Assembly (NCBI RefSeq): GCF_963678635.1
Contig: NC_087069.1
Coordinates: forward strand, 27,640,303 to 27,704,302
Direction of reading: 5' to 3'
Length of the DNA stretch: 64,000 nt
DNA from: Symsagittifera roscoffensis
Lineage: Eukaryota; Xenacoelomorpha; Acoela; Convolutidae
The first letter of the stretch is position 1; every line of letters begins with the position of its first letter. The position numbers were made by a program, and so were the translations under genes. Below the pieces are notes generated by a model. That model saw only the letters and a list, made by a program, of their open reading frames with translations. It was not told the DNA's origin and searched no databases. Positions 34,196 through 45,950 of this stretch are shown piece by piece.

Positions 34196-36980
34196 GTTTT
34201 TCTTATGTAAGTACACTTGTATGTTTGTATCGGAAAAGATTTCGTGTATCAGTGCATACAACTCCCGTGGATGCAGTCGTCCTCGGTTTGGATCGCATAC
34301 TGGAAGCGAGAGCTCCTTCATCTCCGTCTCCACAATGAAGTCTCTCAGCCTCGTTAAGGACATGACTAAGAAATCAGGGTCAACATGCTGCTTCTCCGTC
34401 GCCCTCGTCACCAAAAAGCATAGACACTTTCATGGTATTTGCGAAGCCGCGGAGGCAAGGCTGCTACACCTCCTATTCCTGGTCTTTGCTTCCACAGAAA
34501 TTCTATCTATTTTTATTCTCTCTTAAAATCTGCTGCTAACGATGTCCTAAAACTCATTTCCGCTGTGATTGCTATCGCACGTGTCCTATTTGTAAGTATA
34601 AAAGCGCTATCTGTTATTATTATGCTGCTTGAGTAATTATTTGGCAAGTTAAAATATGAAGCAACTACTCTCCCTAAGTCCGGTTCCTTATGATCCTCAC
34701 CTAATTCTGCTTCTATGTCACCTGTTTCTCTTGCTATTTTAAACTTTTTTAATGATAATTTTTCAGTGTGGGTAAGTTTTACCCCCACTCCCCGGACGAA
34801 AATATCCATCGACGTCCCCGTCGATCGCATACCGGATATTAAGTTAAGATTGGACGCAGGAATGATTAATTGCCCTTCCGGGGCCGCCCAGGAATGATCA
34901 TTCCTGTCGTTTTTTTTGTATTTCAGGCTCTCTCGATCTACGTCCTGAATCGTGACACTGGTCTCCTTTGGGTCCGATGTTATTTAATTCAGCCACTCCA
35001 GGACGCGCAGGTTCGTCAATTCTTGTTCGCATGATTGCTGTTGCTCGTCATCGAATTCTACCTCAGGCTTAGACCGGCCATCGACCCAATCCTCGTCTCG
35101 GTCGTCGACTATGTCTATGTCCTGTGACGCGGGTATGTCTTCCAGACCCACCAATTCTTCCCTTATCTTCTTTAGATATATCCTGATATCCTGTCCACTA
35201 CGAAGTCGTCTCCGTAAAGGTTGTACTTCTTCGTGAGTCTTGTCCTATCACTCTGTGGTGTCTGTATCGCAAACGGTAGGTTAGGTCTTGTTCCAAGTTC
35301 GTGGGAACCTCTATCTGTTCGGGTTCTTGCCAGTCCTCATCTCTTAGGGTGAGGTTTCTTCATCTACTTCAATTATCTCGTTGGGATCCAGGTCCAGTGG
35401 TGGACTCGTTCCTTCTTCTTTGACTTCATTCTCATCATTCTTTTCCTTGGTACCCTTTTCATTGACTTCATGAACGGTCCACTCCACTTTTTTAGGCGCT
35501 TCCTAGTCTCTTTAGGTGGTATAACGTTTCAGGCGTTTCAGGATTCTTTGGTAACCTTTATCAGTACCCTGGTGGCCCATTTGATTATTTGACCCGAATA
35601 AAAGTTCTGTCTGATAGAGTTGCGGCAACACTATCGCAATATATTTGTACAGGACTTTGTCCTCATCTCTCTTCTTACAAGCCACGATTCCGTCCTTGTT
35701 CAGGTATAACTTTCCCTCCTTCTGTACATAAAGAAACTCTATCAGAATATGATAACTGTCTTATTCCAGATCACCTTCATCTGGTGCCCCATTCTCGATC
35801 CACCTCTTCAAGTTGCTCGTCACGCGGTCATTTCTTTGCGCTCTTAGTAGGTCCGAGAGTCGGTATCTTGCCTTCAAGTATGTCTTCATGACCCTCAATT
35901 GACTACTCAGCTCATCAGGCTGATGTGAGTCATCCTCCATCTTCACGCACCATATTTTCGCCAATGGCTCTGTATCTTTTTTGAACGGTTGAAGATCAAA
36001 CCTGACTGCTTCCTTCTGCGGTAACAAGCTCATCGAACGTTTCGATACGGCTATTGTTTACAGATCACCCGCTGCGTTGTCAAAGACTATTTCACTGGGA
36101 ACCAGGTAGCGGTTACTGTCAGGGTCCTGATATACTTCCCTGTCTAAGTCTCTAGATAGAGTCTCTACTAACAATATGTGGATCGCCAATTCTGACAATT
36201 CCGATCCTGTGCTCGAGTTCCTGTCTGAATAGATGTCGACCTTTCAGATACTCGAGTTGTTTTCAAGGCGTGAATCTGCCACGGATCACGTCTCCACGGC
36301 AGGTTCCTACCTGTACGTTCTGCTTATCCATCTAAACTCTCCGGACAAACTTTTATCCTCCAGATCTTGTCCCTCTACATGATACTTTCCTTCAACCCCC
36401 GACTCCACGGACAAATTTTTTTGTTCCGAGTTTTGTTTATTGACTAGACAACTTTCTTGGACTTTCTTCTTCCCGGACAAACTTTCCTGTTCCGGGTTTT
36501 CTTCAACTTCTCCCCATTTCTGATCGGGATTCTCAAAGGTGACACTCTTCCTTGGTTTTCCGATCTCCTAATTTTTTTGTTTATATGATGACCACAAAGC
36601 GCTCTGAGGAATCGAGGATACCAGTTGCTAAAATACCGTCCTACAATTTCTTTCGTCTTTCTAGTGTTGGTGGCATGATCTTTACTTTCTCGCTGACTGT
36701 CAGCGATGCCATGGCTGCTGCCCATTCGGGATCATCTCTGGCCACTTTTCTCTCCAGCAATCCACCCAGCATCCGCACCCTTGAGAGGCTGTTTGTGTTC
36801 GTACGAGAGAGTTCCAGGTTCGAGCTTGGCAACAGATCCAAAGTCACCGGTTCTTTCTTTGATAAGATTTTCATTTCTGCTACCTCATCCATCGATTACT
36901 CGGTGTGTCCCCGATTTGGATGTCCAGTGTTTTCCAACCACACCTTCAAGAGAAACGGTTCAGGTTGGTCCTATATAAGC
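34193..36980 (-). mobile_element. Internally deleted unit A of the giant Gypsy-type element
   Basis: Minus order: RNase H-integrase linker (36.98-36.45; matches 40.83-40.66), integrase N-terminal region (36.25-35.58; matches 40.56-39.90), then a jump at about 35.53 that removes the integrase core, then the acidic region (35.45-34.92), then C-terminal segments ending EIFSDTNIQVYLHKKN (34193). The unit follows directly on the truncated MDLAGAYIGPT start, a second rearrangement junction at about 36.97 kb. All frames are broken. Confidence 0.65.
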
Positions 36981-37004
36981 CCCCGCTAGGTCCATCAGTT
37001 CATT

Positions 37005-37372
37005 CAAGTCGAAGTTTCCATTTTTTATTCGTTTTTGATTATCAGTTCGTGCAATTGAAATCTGATGAAGAATAAACGATCAATGAGGATCTAGAAAAGA
37101 GGTCACGAGTATCACATTTGTCAACATTACTCCAGATTCGTGTTGAAATTAAGTTAAAACAATCAGGTAGAAAGATTTTGATCTTGAAATAAATTAAAAT
37201 CAGTTCCTTGCTAAAGTTTTGGAATTCGATTCAAAAATGGACAGTCCAAACTTTGGGTCTGTTTCTTCGATTATCGTTCGGTCATTCGTGGTATCTAACC
37301 TTTACGCACCCAAGGTGTTAATAGCATAACACATCCTACGCTCAACTTACACTCAGCCTATACTCAAATAGT
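37005..37372 (-). repeat. LTR-like segment, copy 2
   Basis: Second copy of the segment at 33826-34195, similarly placed just before an MDL start codon (about 36990). Differences are scattered substitutions and small indels (I estimate about 8-10%), suggesting that the two copies are not from one recent insertion. Confidence 0.5.
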
Positions 37373-38690
37373 TTACTTGTATGTTAGTATCAGAAAAGAT
37401 TTCGTGTATTAGTGCATACAACTCCAGTCGTCCTCGGTTTGGGTCGTATACTGTAAGCGAGAGCTTCTTCACCTCCCTCTACACAATGAAGTCTCTCAGT
37501 CTCGTCAAGGACAAGAAAAAGTCTTCAGGATCAACATGCTGCCTCTCTGTCGCCCTCGTCACCAAGTAGTTACTTTCCTGGTGTTTGCGAAGCCGCCGGA
37601 GGCAAGGCTGCTACCCCTCCTATTCATGGTCATTGCTTCAACAGAAATTCTATCTTTTTTTTCTCCTAAAATCTGCTGCTAACGCTGTCCTAAAACTCAT
37701 ATCCGCTGGGATCGCTATTGCACATGTCCTATTTGTGAGTATAACATTGCTAACTGTTAGTATGGTGCTTGATTTATCATTTGGCAAGTTGAAATATGAA
37801 TCTACTGCTCTCCTCAAGTCCGGTTCCTTATGATCCTCGCCTGATTCTGCTTCTAGATCACCTGTTTCTCTTGCTATTTTTAACTTTTTTAATGAAATTT
37901 TTTTGAGTGTGTGTAAGTCCTACGTTCCTGTCGTTTTTTTGTATTTCAGGCGCTCACGATCTACGTCCTGAATCGTGACACTGGTCTCCTTTGGGTCCGA
38001 TGTTATTTAATTCAGCCACTCCAGGACGCGCAGGTTCGTCAATTCTTGTTCGCATGATTGCTGTTGCTCGTCATCGAATTCTACCTCAGGCTTAGAACGG
38101 CCATCGACCCACTCCTCGTCTTCGTCGTCGACTATGTCTATGTCTTGTGACGCAAGTATTTCTTCCAGACCCACCAATTCTTCCATTATCTTTTTTAGAA
38201 TTATCCTGTCCACTACAAAGTCGTAAAAGTTATACTTCTCCGTGAGTCTTGTCCTGTCACTCTGTCGTGTCTGTATCGCAAACGGTAGGTCTGGTTCCAA
38301 GTTCTTGGGAACCTCTATCTGTTCGGGTTCTTGCCAGTCCTCATCTGTTAGGGTGAGATTTATTCATTTACTTCAATTATCTCGTTGCGATCCAGGTCCA
38401 GTGGTGGACTCGTTCCTTCTTCTTCGACTTCATTCCCATCATTCTTTTCCTTGGTACCCTTTTCATTGACTTCATGAACGGTTACTCCACTTTTTTAGGC
38501 GCTTCCTAGTCTCTTTAGGTGGTATAACGTTTCAGGCGTTTCAGGATTCTTTGGTAAACTTTATCAGTACCCTGGTGGCCCATTTGATTATATGACCCGA
38601 ATAAAAGTTCTGTCTGATAGAGTTGCGGCATTACTATCGCAATAAATTTGTACAGGACTTTGTCCTCATCTCTCTTCTTACAGGCCAAGA
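37373..38690 (-). mobile_element. Internally deleted unit C, sharing the integrase deletion of unit A
   Basis: Matches 34.2-35.7 kb: 38.69-38.53 is an integrase-linker piece, joined at the same TATAACGTTTCAGGCG junction (about 38.52) to the acidic and C-terminal region (38.30-38.01 reads MEELVGLEEILASQ and DIVDDEDEEWVDGR) and then the 37.86-37.38 coding tail. About 120 bases present in unit A (34.79-34.91) are missing here. At 38.69 it joins a second copy of the acidic region belonging to the fuller unit. Confidence 0.65.
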
Positions 38691-39293
38691 TTCCTGGGAA
38701 CCTCTATCTGTTCAGTCCTCTTCTGCATAGGGTGAGATTTCTTCATCTGCTTCAATTATCTCGTTGGGATCCAGGTCCAGTGGTGGACTCGTTCCTTCTT
38801 CTTTGACTTCATTCCCATCATTCTTTCCCATGGTACCCTTTTCATTAACTTCGCAGGCAGGGTCCATCATCAGATAATCACCTTCTTCCATGTCTTCAGG
38901 TATACACCAACCCTTTGTAGATGAGTTGTGTGGCTTAATGTTTCCAAAGCGGCTCGGACGGTATTCAGTCTGTAAAAACGTCCCTCCTCTGCACCTCCGT
39001 TATCATGAACGGTCCCATCCACTTTTTTAAGAGCTTCTTAGTCTCTTTAGGCGGCATAACGTTTCGAAATATCCATACGTAGTCTCCTGAGTAAGCTTTT
39101 GCGCCAGCTGCTTTTTTATTCAAAACTTTTCCTCTGCCTTGCCTGTGCTAGCTGAGTATTTCGTTTGCACAAGTCGTTCAGTTCTTATATGCGTCTAATC
39201 ACATCCCTTACATAAACTTGTGGTGATGTTTTCTTTTTTTCATACTCTGGGTAAAAGAAAGTCAAGGCAAAGACTTCTCGTGTCCAGTCAACA

Positions 39294-39902
39294 TCATGTG
39301 TGGAATATTTCCCGTGGTGGAGTGTTGCGTGTTGCTCCCATCACTTGTTGAAGGTATCTGTCCCAATCAATCATGTATCTGGAAGAATACACCCTCAACA
39401 TCGACACTAGAGTCCGAGTTTGCCTCTCCATTAAGCCGTTTGTCTGGGGATGATACGTCGTAGAATAAGCTTGAGCCACTTGAAAACGTCTCATGAGCTC
39501 TTCAGTAAGTTCTCCTACGAAGGCTGTTCCCTTGTCCGATTGAAACGTCATTGGACATCCGTGCCTCACTATCCATGTTTTGATTAGATGATCGCATGTC
39601 TCTTCTGCTGAGCCATTTATGCAGGGCACGGCCTCTGCAAATTTCGTGAAGTGATTGATTATCAGCAGGACCTGATTGTAGCCACTGTCTGTCATACATA
39701 TCTTCTGAAGGTCAAGCTGTACCACCTCATTGAATTCAGATGACCCAATCGACTGCCATGGAAATCGCAATTTCTGTGGATCTTTCACTTGTTGACATGA
39801 CAGAATTGCTGTTACCCACTTCTCACATGCCTTCTTCATCCCGGGCCATTCAAAGCGTTTCAGGATTCTTTGGTAAACTTCATCAATGCCCTGGTGGCTC
39901 AT
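39294..39902 (-). pseudogene. Integrase catalytic core (D,D-35-E)
   Basis: 203-codon frame. First Asp in VVQLDLQKICMTDSGYNQVL, second in MTFQSDKGTAFVG, Glu in YHPQTNGLMERQ, with exactly 35 residues between the second Asp and the Glu. The best preserved domain of the element; all three catalytic residues are present. Function: inserts cDNA into the host genome. The C-terminal part breaks down near 39.29 kb. Confidence 0.9.
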
Positions 39903-40516
39903 TTGATCATGTGACCTGAAAAAAGTTCTGTCTGATAGAGTTGCGGCAAAACTATCGCATTATATTTGTGCAGGATTTTGTCCTCATCTCTTTTCTTACA
40001 AGCCACGATTGCGTCCTTGTTCAGGTATAACCTTCCCTCTTTCTGCATAAAGTACTGTCTCAGAATACGATAACTGTCTTCTTCAAGATCACCTTTATTT
40101 GGTGCCCCATTCTCGAGCCACCTCTTCAAGTAGCTCGTCACGCGGTCATTTCTTTGCACTCTTAGTAGGTCCGAGAGTATGTATCTCGCTTTCAAGTATG
40201 TCTTCATGACCCTCAATTGACTACTCAGCTCATCGGGCTGAAGTGCGTCATCCTCCATCTTCGCGCACCATATTTTCGCCAATGGCTCTGTATCTTGCTT
40301 GAACGGTTGAAGGTCAGTCCTGACTGCTTCCTTCTGCAGTAACAAGCTCATCGAACCTTTCGATATCGCTAATGTTTCCAGATCATCCGCTGCGTTGTCA
40401 AAGACTCTTTCACTGGTTACCAGGTAGCGGTTACTGTCAGGGTCCTGATATACTTCCCTGTCTAAGTCTCTAGATAGAGTCTCTACTAACAATGTGTGGA
40501 TGGCCATTTCTGACAA
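39899..40516 (-). pseudogene. RNase H-integrase linker and integrase HHCC zinc region
   Basis: 205 codons, open. The linker is acidic and helical (SSQLRVMKTYLKARYILSDL). The end runs into ELFSGHMIK; the next frame starts with MSHQGIDEVYQRI and has a C-x-x-x-x-x-x-C-x-x-C type end (CEKWVTAILSCQQV), which together make the H-x4-H...C-x2-C integrase zinc finger, with one Cys uncertain. Homologous pieces lie in unit A (35.58-36.25) and unit C (38.53-38.69). Confidence 0.7.
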
Positions 40517-40949
40517 TTCTGATTCTGTGCTCGAGTTCCGGTCTGAATAGGTGTCGACTTTTCAGATACTCGAGTTGTTTTCAACGCGTGAATCTGCCAC
40601 GGATCACGTCTCCACGGCAGGTTCCTACCTGTACGTTCTGCTTATCCATCTAAACTCTCCAGCAATGAGAGGCTGTTTGAGTTCTTACAAGAGAGTTCCT
40701 GTTTGACCAGGTTCGAGCGTAGCAACAGATCCAAAGGCACTTTATTTCTGCTGCCTCCTACACCGCTAACTCGGGGTGTCTCGGAATTGGATATCCAGGT
40801 TTGTCCAACCATCTCGTCAAGGGAAGCGCTTCATAAGTTTGTTTATTCAGAAACGAGAACCCTTCTTTGATTTCCGCCTGATTGGCTTGCTTTTCATTTA
40901 GTCTCTCGTAAAACTCAGTCTTTTTGCTGAAGCTGTCAGTTTTTTGGTG

Positions 40950-41373
40950 TTAGTCGCGCATCTTATGCTCGATTATCATGTGGTAGCTATCTAACCTGAC
41001 TGTCCACCGACCAATATAGCTCTGGTCCATCGAGTACGTCTTCAACCAGGATAGCGCTCTGTCGTCCACGCGTAACTTAATGGGAGCGCTCCGCAAGTTT
41101 GCGCGGTACCTTACCACGAATGTGACTACTGCAAACATTTCTGCATTCGGTGCACCATATTTCATTTCAGTGTCACTCGACACTTGACTGTCATATGCAA
41201 TGGGGCGGAGAACTGCTCTCCCATTCCATTCCTGCTCCTGATGCGTTGGCGCCTCGCACAGTTCCCGCTTTATATTCTCGAAAACTACTTGAGTTTTTTT
41301 GCATGGGGTACATCTTGTCTGCGTATCCTTTTAAGAACTCACGGTAGTAATTGGCAAATTCCAGGAAGCTCAT
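40950..41373 (-). pseudogene. RNase H domain of the Gypsy element
   Basis: DTEMKYGAPNAEMFAVVTFV (41.17-41.11) is the catalytic-Glu helix (Y-x-x-x-x-x-E) and LRVDDRALSWLKTY (41.05) the H/D-L-x-W block, with IGRWTVRLDSYHMIIEHK at the end. This is the standard order for Ty3/Gypsy RNase H. The first catalytic Asp region is not clearly seen. Confidence 0.7.
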
Positions 41374-42376
41374 GAGCTGTGTGTCCGTTCTGGGGGCCTT
41401 CGTGTCAACACGGCTTCCACTGCTTCTGGGTCCGGCCTCACGCCATGCCTGTCTACCATTCTCCCCAGGGACTCGATTGAACCCCTAGGGATTTCACATT
41501 TCGATGGTTTGCATTTCAAGCTCGCTCTTTTCATGAACCAAAGACCTCATCGAGTTTGTCAATGTGGTCTGCCAAGGTGGGTGTTGCTATGACCACGTCA
41601 TCCACGGAGCACATCACAAGATTCCCATACTTCTTCGTTACTCTGGTCAAAGCCTGAGCCATCAGTCTTTGAAAGGTCGCTGTGACGTTGCACAGGCCAA
41701 TGGGCATCCTCTTCCACTGGTATAACCCCAAATCAACGGCGAATCCAATCTTTTCTCTGTCCTTCTTCCGCAGAGGGACCTGCCAGAAGGCAGAATCCAG
41801 GTCCAGGGTGGTGAAGAACTTGGCATCGCCAAGTTTCGAAAGGCTCTCATCATTCCGCGGTATCGGGAAGGCATTTTTTTCTTACTGCGTTCAAGTAACG
41901 AAAATTGCAACAAAACCTAAGTTGCACCCTTTTTTTATCGCCATGACAACCCCACAAGCCCAAGGCGAATTTGAGGGTTCTATCAATTCGTATTCGAGCA
42001 ACATTCTAATTTCCGCTCTGCGCGCATCCTATTTGTGAGGCGTCATGCGCCTTGAACCTGCCCTATGAAGAATGGCGCCTTCTTCTAATTCTATTTTATA
42101 TTCGACAAAATTGCAACAACCGATATCCGCCTTATGTTTTGAAAAAACGTCCGCTGTCAGATTTAAAACCGCCCTTATTGATTCTAATTCTCCTTTACCT
42201 ATCTTACCTTTCAAGTGGTCTATCTCCGGCAAAACAGGTTTGTCGCGTTCTAGTTCACATGGCGTGAACTGTTCCGGAGAGTTCGAGCAGCTCGAAAAGC
42301 CATCATCCGTTTCGGATTTCATTGAAAACGGTTTATTAAAAGATTTCAATTCATTATTTCTATTTAAAATAATCAT
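41350..42376 (-). pseudogene. Gypsy reverse transcriptase
   Basis: N-terminal linker VFSKHKADIGCCNFVEYKIE and RRMTPHK (42.1-42.04), then palm pieces. LYQWKRMPIGLCNVTATFQR and LVMCSVDDVVIATPTLADHI (41.73-41.55) carry the catalytic motif, here SVDD where Y-V-D-D is usual; both Asp are kept. LEFANYYREFLKGYAD (41.37-41.32) is the connection start. Frameshifts at about 41.9 and 41.5 kb. Confidence 0.8.
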
Positions 42377-42643
42377 ATCTTTATTGGCATGAATGATTGG
42401 GGCAATCTTTCACATTATGTCATTTCGAGTTTGGTGTCTCCTCATAGTGGTCCTCATCGGCAAAGCGTAGCTAAGTTTCTTTCCACGCTGGATTGAAACC
42501 GTGGTATCCAGTATGTTCAATAACACACTGGCACACAGTCCGTTTCGTGCTACTGAAAAGCTAAAATCACTGAGATTTGACTATTTGGGTTGAGTACCAA
42601 GCAAACCTGTTTACTATCACTTTATGAGTTTAAACGTCTCATC

Positions 42644-43426
42644 CTAAAAATCGCTACTACAGCCTGTCCCGACTGTAGTTTTTTTTCTGTTTAAAAAAAT
42701 TGCCACATCATACTCATCCATTATTATTATATTAATCGGTCGCTTAACATACTTCCAGTCCGGGTTCCTAATCCTTTTTAGTCCGTTGTTCAAGTCAATC
42801 ATCACATCGAAGTTCCTGACGAAGTCACGGCCCAAGATGAATTGGTCTGAGTCGTCCAGATTCTCTACTACCGGGAAGCTCATCCAAAGGTCCCATCCTC
42901 CCATGTGGAGGACTGTTATTGGTGTTCTTCCGGCTACGCAGATTGCTCCGCGGTTGGCTGCTGCCAATCTGAGATTCTCCGGAGTTAAGTCTTTCTCGTG
43001 AAGCCCATTCTTTCTCAAGTCTTTACTGGCATAACGCTTATCATTGCTCCTGTATCTAGAATTCTTGTTACTCCAATTTTCTTCACATTGGTGTCTAGCA
43101 GATGTGCAGTCACAACTGCTTCGTATCCTATGGGTACCGCATCTGGCTCCATCATGGTGTTATAGCCGATTCGACGGACTTTAAGTTATTCTTGACCCAA
43201 ATAGATCTGCCCTATTTGGTCACAGTGTTGTGATGTAGGTCCTAGTATAGATACTGATCCCGTCTACATTCAAAATCACTTGGTATGGTCCATAGACGTC
43301 CACGTAGCGCCCGTGAAGTTTCTCTATTCGAGGGCCACCCGTTGTTAAAAACACTCGCACAGCTCTTGACTCAGTGCGTGGCTCTACCTGTCTCACATAA
43401 TCCGCATATGTATCCAAATGCATCAA
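42644..43426 (-). pseudogene. Retropepsin (aspartic protease)
   Basis: Minus strand at 43055-43044 reads ILDTGAMISVMP, the retropepsin active-site D-T-G-A. Downstream QFILGRDFVRNFDVMIDL (about 42.8 kb) matches the C-terminal I-L-G-x-D-F block. A stop near 43.02 kb separates them. A GTGCAGTCAC hairpin (43104-43113) lies just before the active site. It would cleave the Gag-Pol polyprotein. Confidence 0.75.
43104..43113. repeat. GTGCAGTCAC hairpin 5
   Basis: Arms TGTG/CACA, 4-bp stem, inside the retropepsin region. Confidence 0.7.
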
Positions 43427-43481
43427 AGTGAATTCTGAAGGTTCACTTAGGTTCCTGAAAACCTGATGTTCGCCACTGAGA

Positions 43482-44753
43482 TTAATGACTGTTTTTTGGT
43501 GTTTTGCTTCCTTGTGGCGCCATACCGAACGTCTGTCCGGAGATCACATTTAGTTTCATGCTCAAACTGCTTGGTGCTTTCGTTTCTTCCACCTCCGATG
43601 CTTCAAAGGCGTTAAGCCTCTCCACCTCCGCAGCTTGCTCGTGCCTTTCTAGTTCGAGCTTGACTTTTTGTTCTATCACTTTTGTCACCAAGTCCTGTTG
43701 GTTTCCGTTTGAGGCATCTCTCGCTGCTGCCCTATAGTCGATATTGAAATCGTCTGCCGCTCATGTTCCAGCTCAAGCATTTTTCTCCGTCACTGCCTGC
43801 AATTTCTTCGTAGCCTCTTGCGGTTTCTTTTTCCTGCGGGCCTCCACGTCACTCAACAGGCGTGCCTTGCTGGCTTTAACACCCAATAAAGCTTCCTCGT
43901 GCCTTGGATGCTTGATGACTGCCACAGCTTCCCAAAGTCGTTGAAAATCCGATTTAAAATGACCCTCCAAGTTACAAAAGAAACACCTGGAGCCGATATT
44001 CGCAAATGATCTTCTCATGAAATCTTCGATTGATGCCCTTTCGTCCACTAATGGCGTCACTAGTGGTGGTGTCACCCTATTAGTTCCAGACAGTTTAGTG
44101 CTAGTCGAGACCCGAGTCGTACCTCTCTGTCTCGATGCTTCTTCATGATCCGCTTCTGGTTCCGTTGGTGGGTTACTTGGCCCTGTGTCCCTGTTGTTTC
44201 CAGGTCGCATTTCCGAATTTGTCATGGTCACAAACTCTCTTGGCTGCTCGGATCCTTCTATGGCCTTGTTTATTGTCCTGACTACACCAAATCGGTCCGA
44301 GGAGCCAGTCTCCCTGTTGGTGGGTATTCCATTTTCATGAGTGGAACTGTTGAGGCTTAGTTGAGATCCGAAGTCATCTTGTTCGCCATAGTCCTCCTCC
44401 TCTTCCTGGGTTTCTACCTCATCGCCTGTACACGTTCCCATAGTAAATCGGAGGAAGTTTCCCAAAGTGTTCTTCATTCGTTCTGAAAACGAGGAGGACG
44501 TTGCCGTTTTCTCGGTCACACCAAGCATAATGATTTTCTCAGTGGGTGATTTTTTTGTTGCTTCATTTTGAGTCGAGATGTCGGACATGTCCGACATCTC
44601 CTCTCGATCTGGAGTCCCGACGGAAGTGGCAAAATTTTGAGCTTGTTTAACGGAGTAGAATCACTTGCCGATCTTCTGTTCTCATTCCCTTCCGTTCCAC
44701 GTCCCGCCCGATTCTCATCTAGCTGGATCTCTACCTCTAACATTGCCTTTTAG
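43482..44753 (-). pseudogene. Gag C-terminal region with zinc knuckle
   Basis: A 274-codon frame (44597-43773) begins MSDMSDISTQ. It is acidic in the middle (EEEEDYGEQDDFG) and carries a CCHC-like knuckle at about residues 205-218: CFFCNLEGHFKSDF, in which the fourth ligand Cys is Phe. It then turns basic (ARRKKKPQEATKK). The frame 43691-43482 continues with a coiled Glu-rich helix. Role in the family: RNA packaging. The missing ligand suggests decay. Confidence 0.65.
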
Positions 44754-45229
44754 CCTTCGGAGGACTTTCGACTCCTGGTTTCAAACATTACGCCTGAAAT
44801 TTTCCCCATTTTGGTGTTGCGGGTCCGTGCAATCTTTTCCACAAAAGGGTCGTTCTTTGATTTTTTGTTTCCTTGGTATGAAATTCCTAGAGCTATCACT
44901 TAGTTTAGGTATCCTCGAATTTTCTGGACTCATTTTCGATTTATCACGTCTTACCGCTTATTTACTCAGTTCTTTTATTTTGGTTTCTATTGTCTGAGTA
45001 CTGATAACAATAACAGCACACAATGAATACCAAAAGTTTCACCTAAATAGTGACCACGAATCCTTATAGGTTTCCACAGTACAGCGTGTATTTATTTTAT
45101 TCACAACATTGATTATTGATTATTACATATGAAGCTAGCACAGATTGATGATATCAAAATATCTCAAAGATAGTGTACTCATAACAATTATTGAGGATTT
45201 GAAAGCTAAAACGAAGAAAGATTATATTA

Positions 45230-45237
45230 TATATATA

Positions 45238-45282
<45 letters not shown>
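45230..45282. repeat. (TA)n microsatellite
   Basis: More than 20 TA units with one early interruption. Lies just outside the gag end of the Gypsy block. Confidence 0.95.
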
Positions 45283-45283
<1 letters not shown>

Positions 45284-45770
45284 CTAAAAATTGAATGTGT
45301 TTTATAATTTAGTCAGTCAATTGTCGAACTTGTTTCTAAAGAAATAGCTTTCCCTGTTTAGTGAGGCACTAAAATGATAAAATTTGAAGAGAGTTTTTTT
45401 CTCAAGTGGGCGTCTATTGCAACCAGCGAGTTCTGTGTTACCTATCTGCCTTCGGATTGCGCGAGCCAGACCTACTAAATCCTCAAAGCAACCACTTTTC
45501 CGAAAGATAATTTGGATTTTACTCCACACAAATTAGTGCCGAACTTTGTTTTCAATTAGAATTAGAGTCGCGAATCTCCGGTTTAGACATGTTTTATTTT
45601 ACTATGGTCTTTTTAAATTTATTTAAAAGCAAGTTACCAGTGCAGTCACTGGTTTCTAGCCTGACTCCTAATATCCTAATCACTTTCACTATTTGTCTAT
45701 CTTTCGTCTACTTACGTTTTAGGGTCCCTCTAACCACGTCCGTTATAAATATTTATTAAAATTGATATTT
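45283..45770. other. No supported gene
   Basis: A minus open frame of 70 codons (45529-45317) has no recognisable motif. Contains hairpin 6 and otherwise unremarkable DNA before the minisatellite. Confidence 0.4.
45640..45649. repeat. GTGCAGTCAC hairpin 6
   Basis: Arms ACCAGTG/CACTGGT, 7-bp stem, outside the Gypsy block. Confidence 0.8.
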
Positions 45771-45771
45771 C

Positions 45772-45950
45772 TGGGACCCTTCGGATTGAAGAAAAATAGG
45801 ACCCTTCCAGATTGGCAAAAGTAGGACCCTTCCGTCTTGGGACCGTTCCGTATTGGCAAAAATAGGACCCTTCCGGATTGGGACCCTTCCGGATTGGCAA
45901 ATAAGGACCCTTCCGGATTGGCAAAATTATGACCCCTCCGAAACTGGTTT
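45772..45950. repeat. Minisatellite, GGACCCTTCCGGATTGGCAA units
   Basis: About seven imperfect units of roughly 17-26 bases with core GGACCCTTCCGGATT. Isolated units recur at about 46633, 54620-54660 and 55330. The minus-strand open frames there only translate the repeat. Confidence 0.85.

Larger units (their letters stand above)
38691..44997 (-). mobile_element. Gag-pol half of the giant Gypsy-type element (fullest unit)
   Basis: Minus order: gag with zinc knuckle (44.75-43.48), retropepsin (43.2-42.64), RT (42.38-41.35), RNase H (41.37-40.95), linker and integrase HHCC (40.52-39.88), integrase core (39.90-39.29) and acidic region (38.86-38.69). PR-RT-RH-IN order is that of Ty3/Gypsy elements. 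Frame breaks occur between nearly every domain, so it is inactive. No LTR was found to the right; a (TA)n tract lies at 45.23 kb. Confidence 0.8.

Noticed and set aside
25800-44800. Many long plus-strand open frames in the GC-richer block
   Set aside because: They mirror minus-strand retrotransposon coding (integrase, RT and protease motifs read on minus) and carry no motifs of their own.
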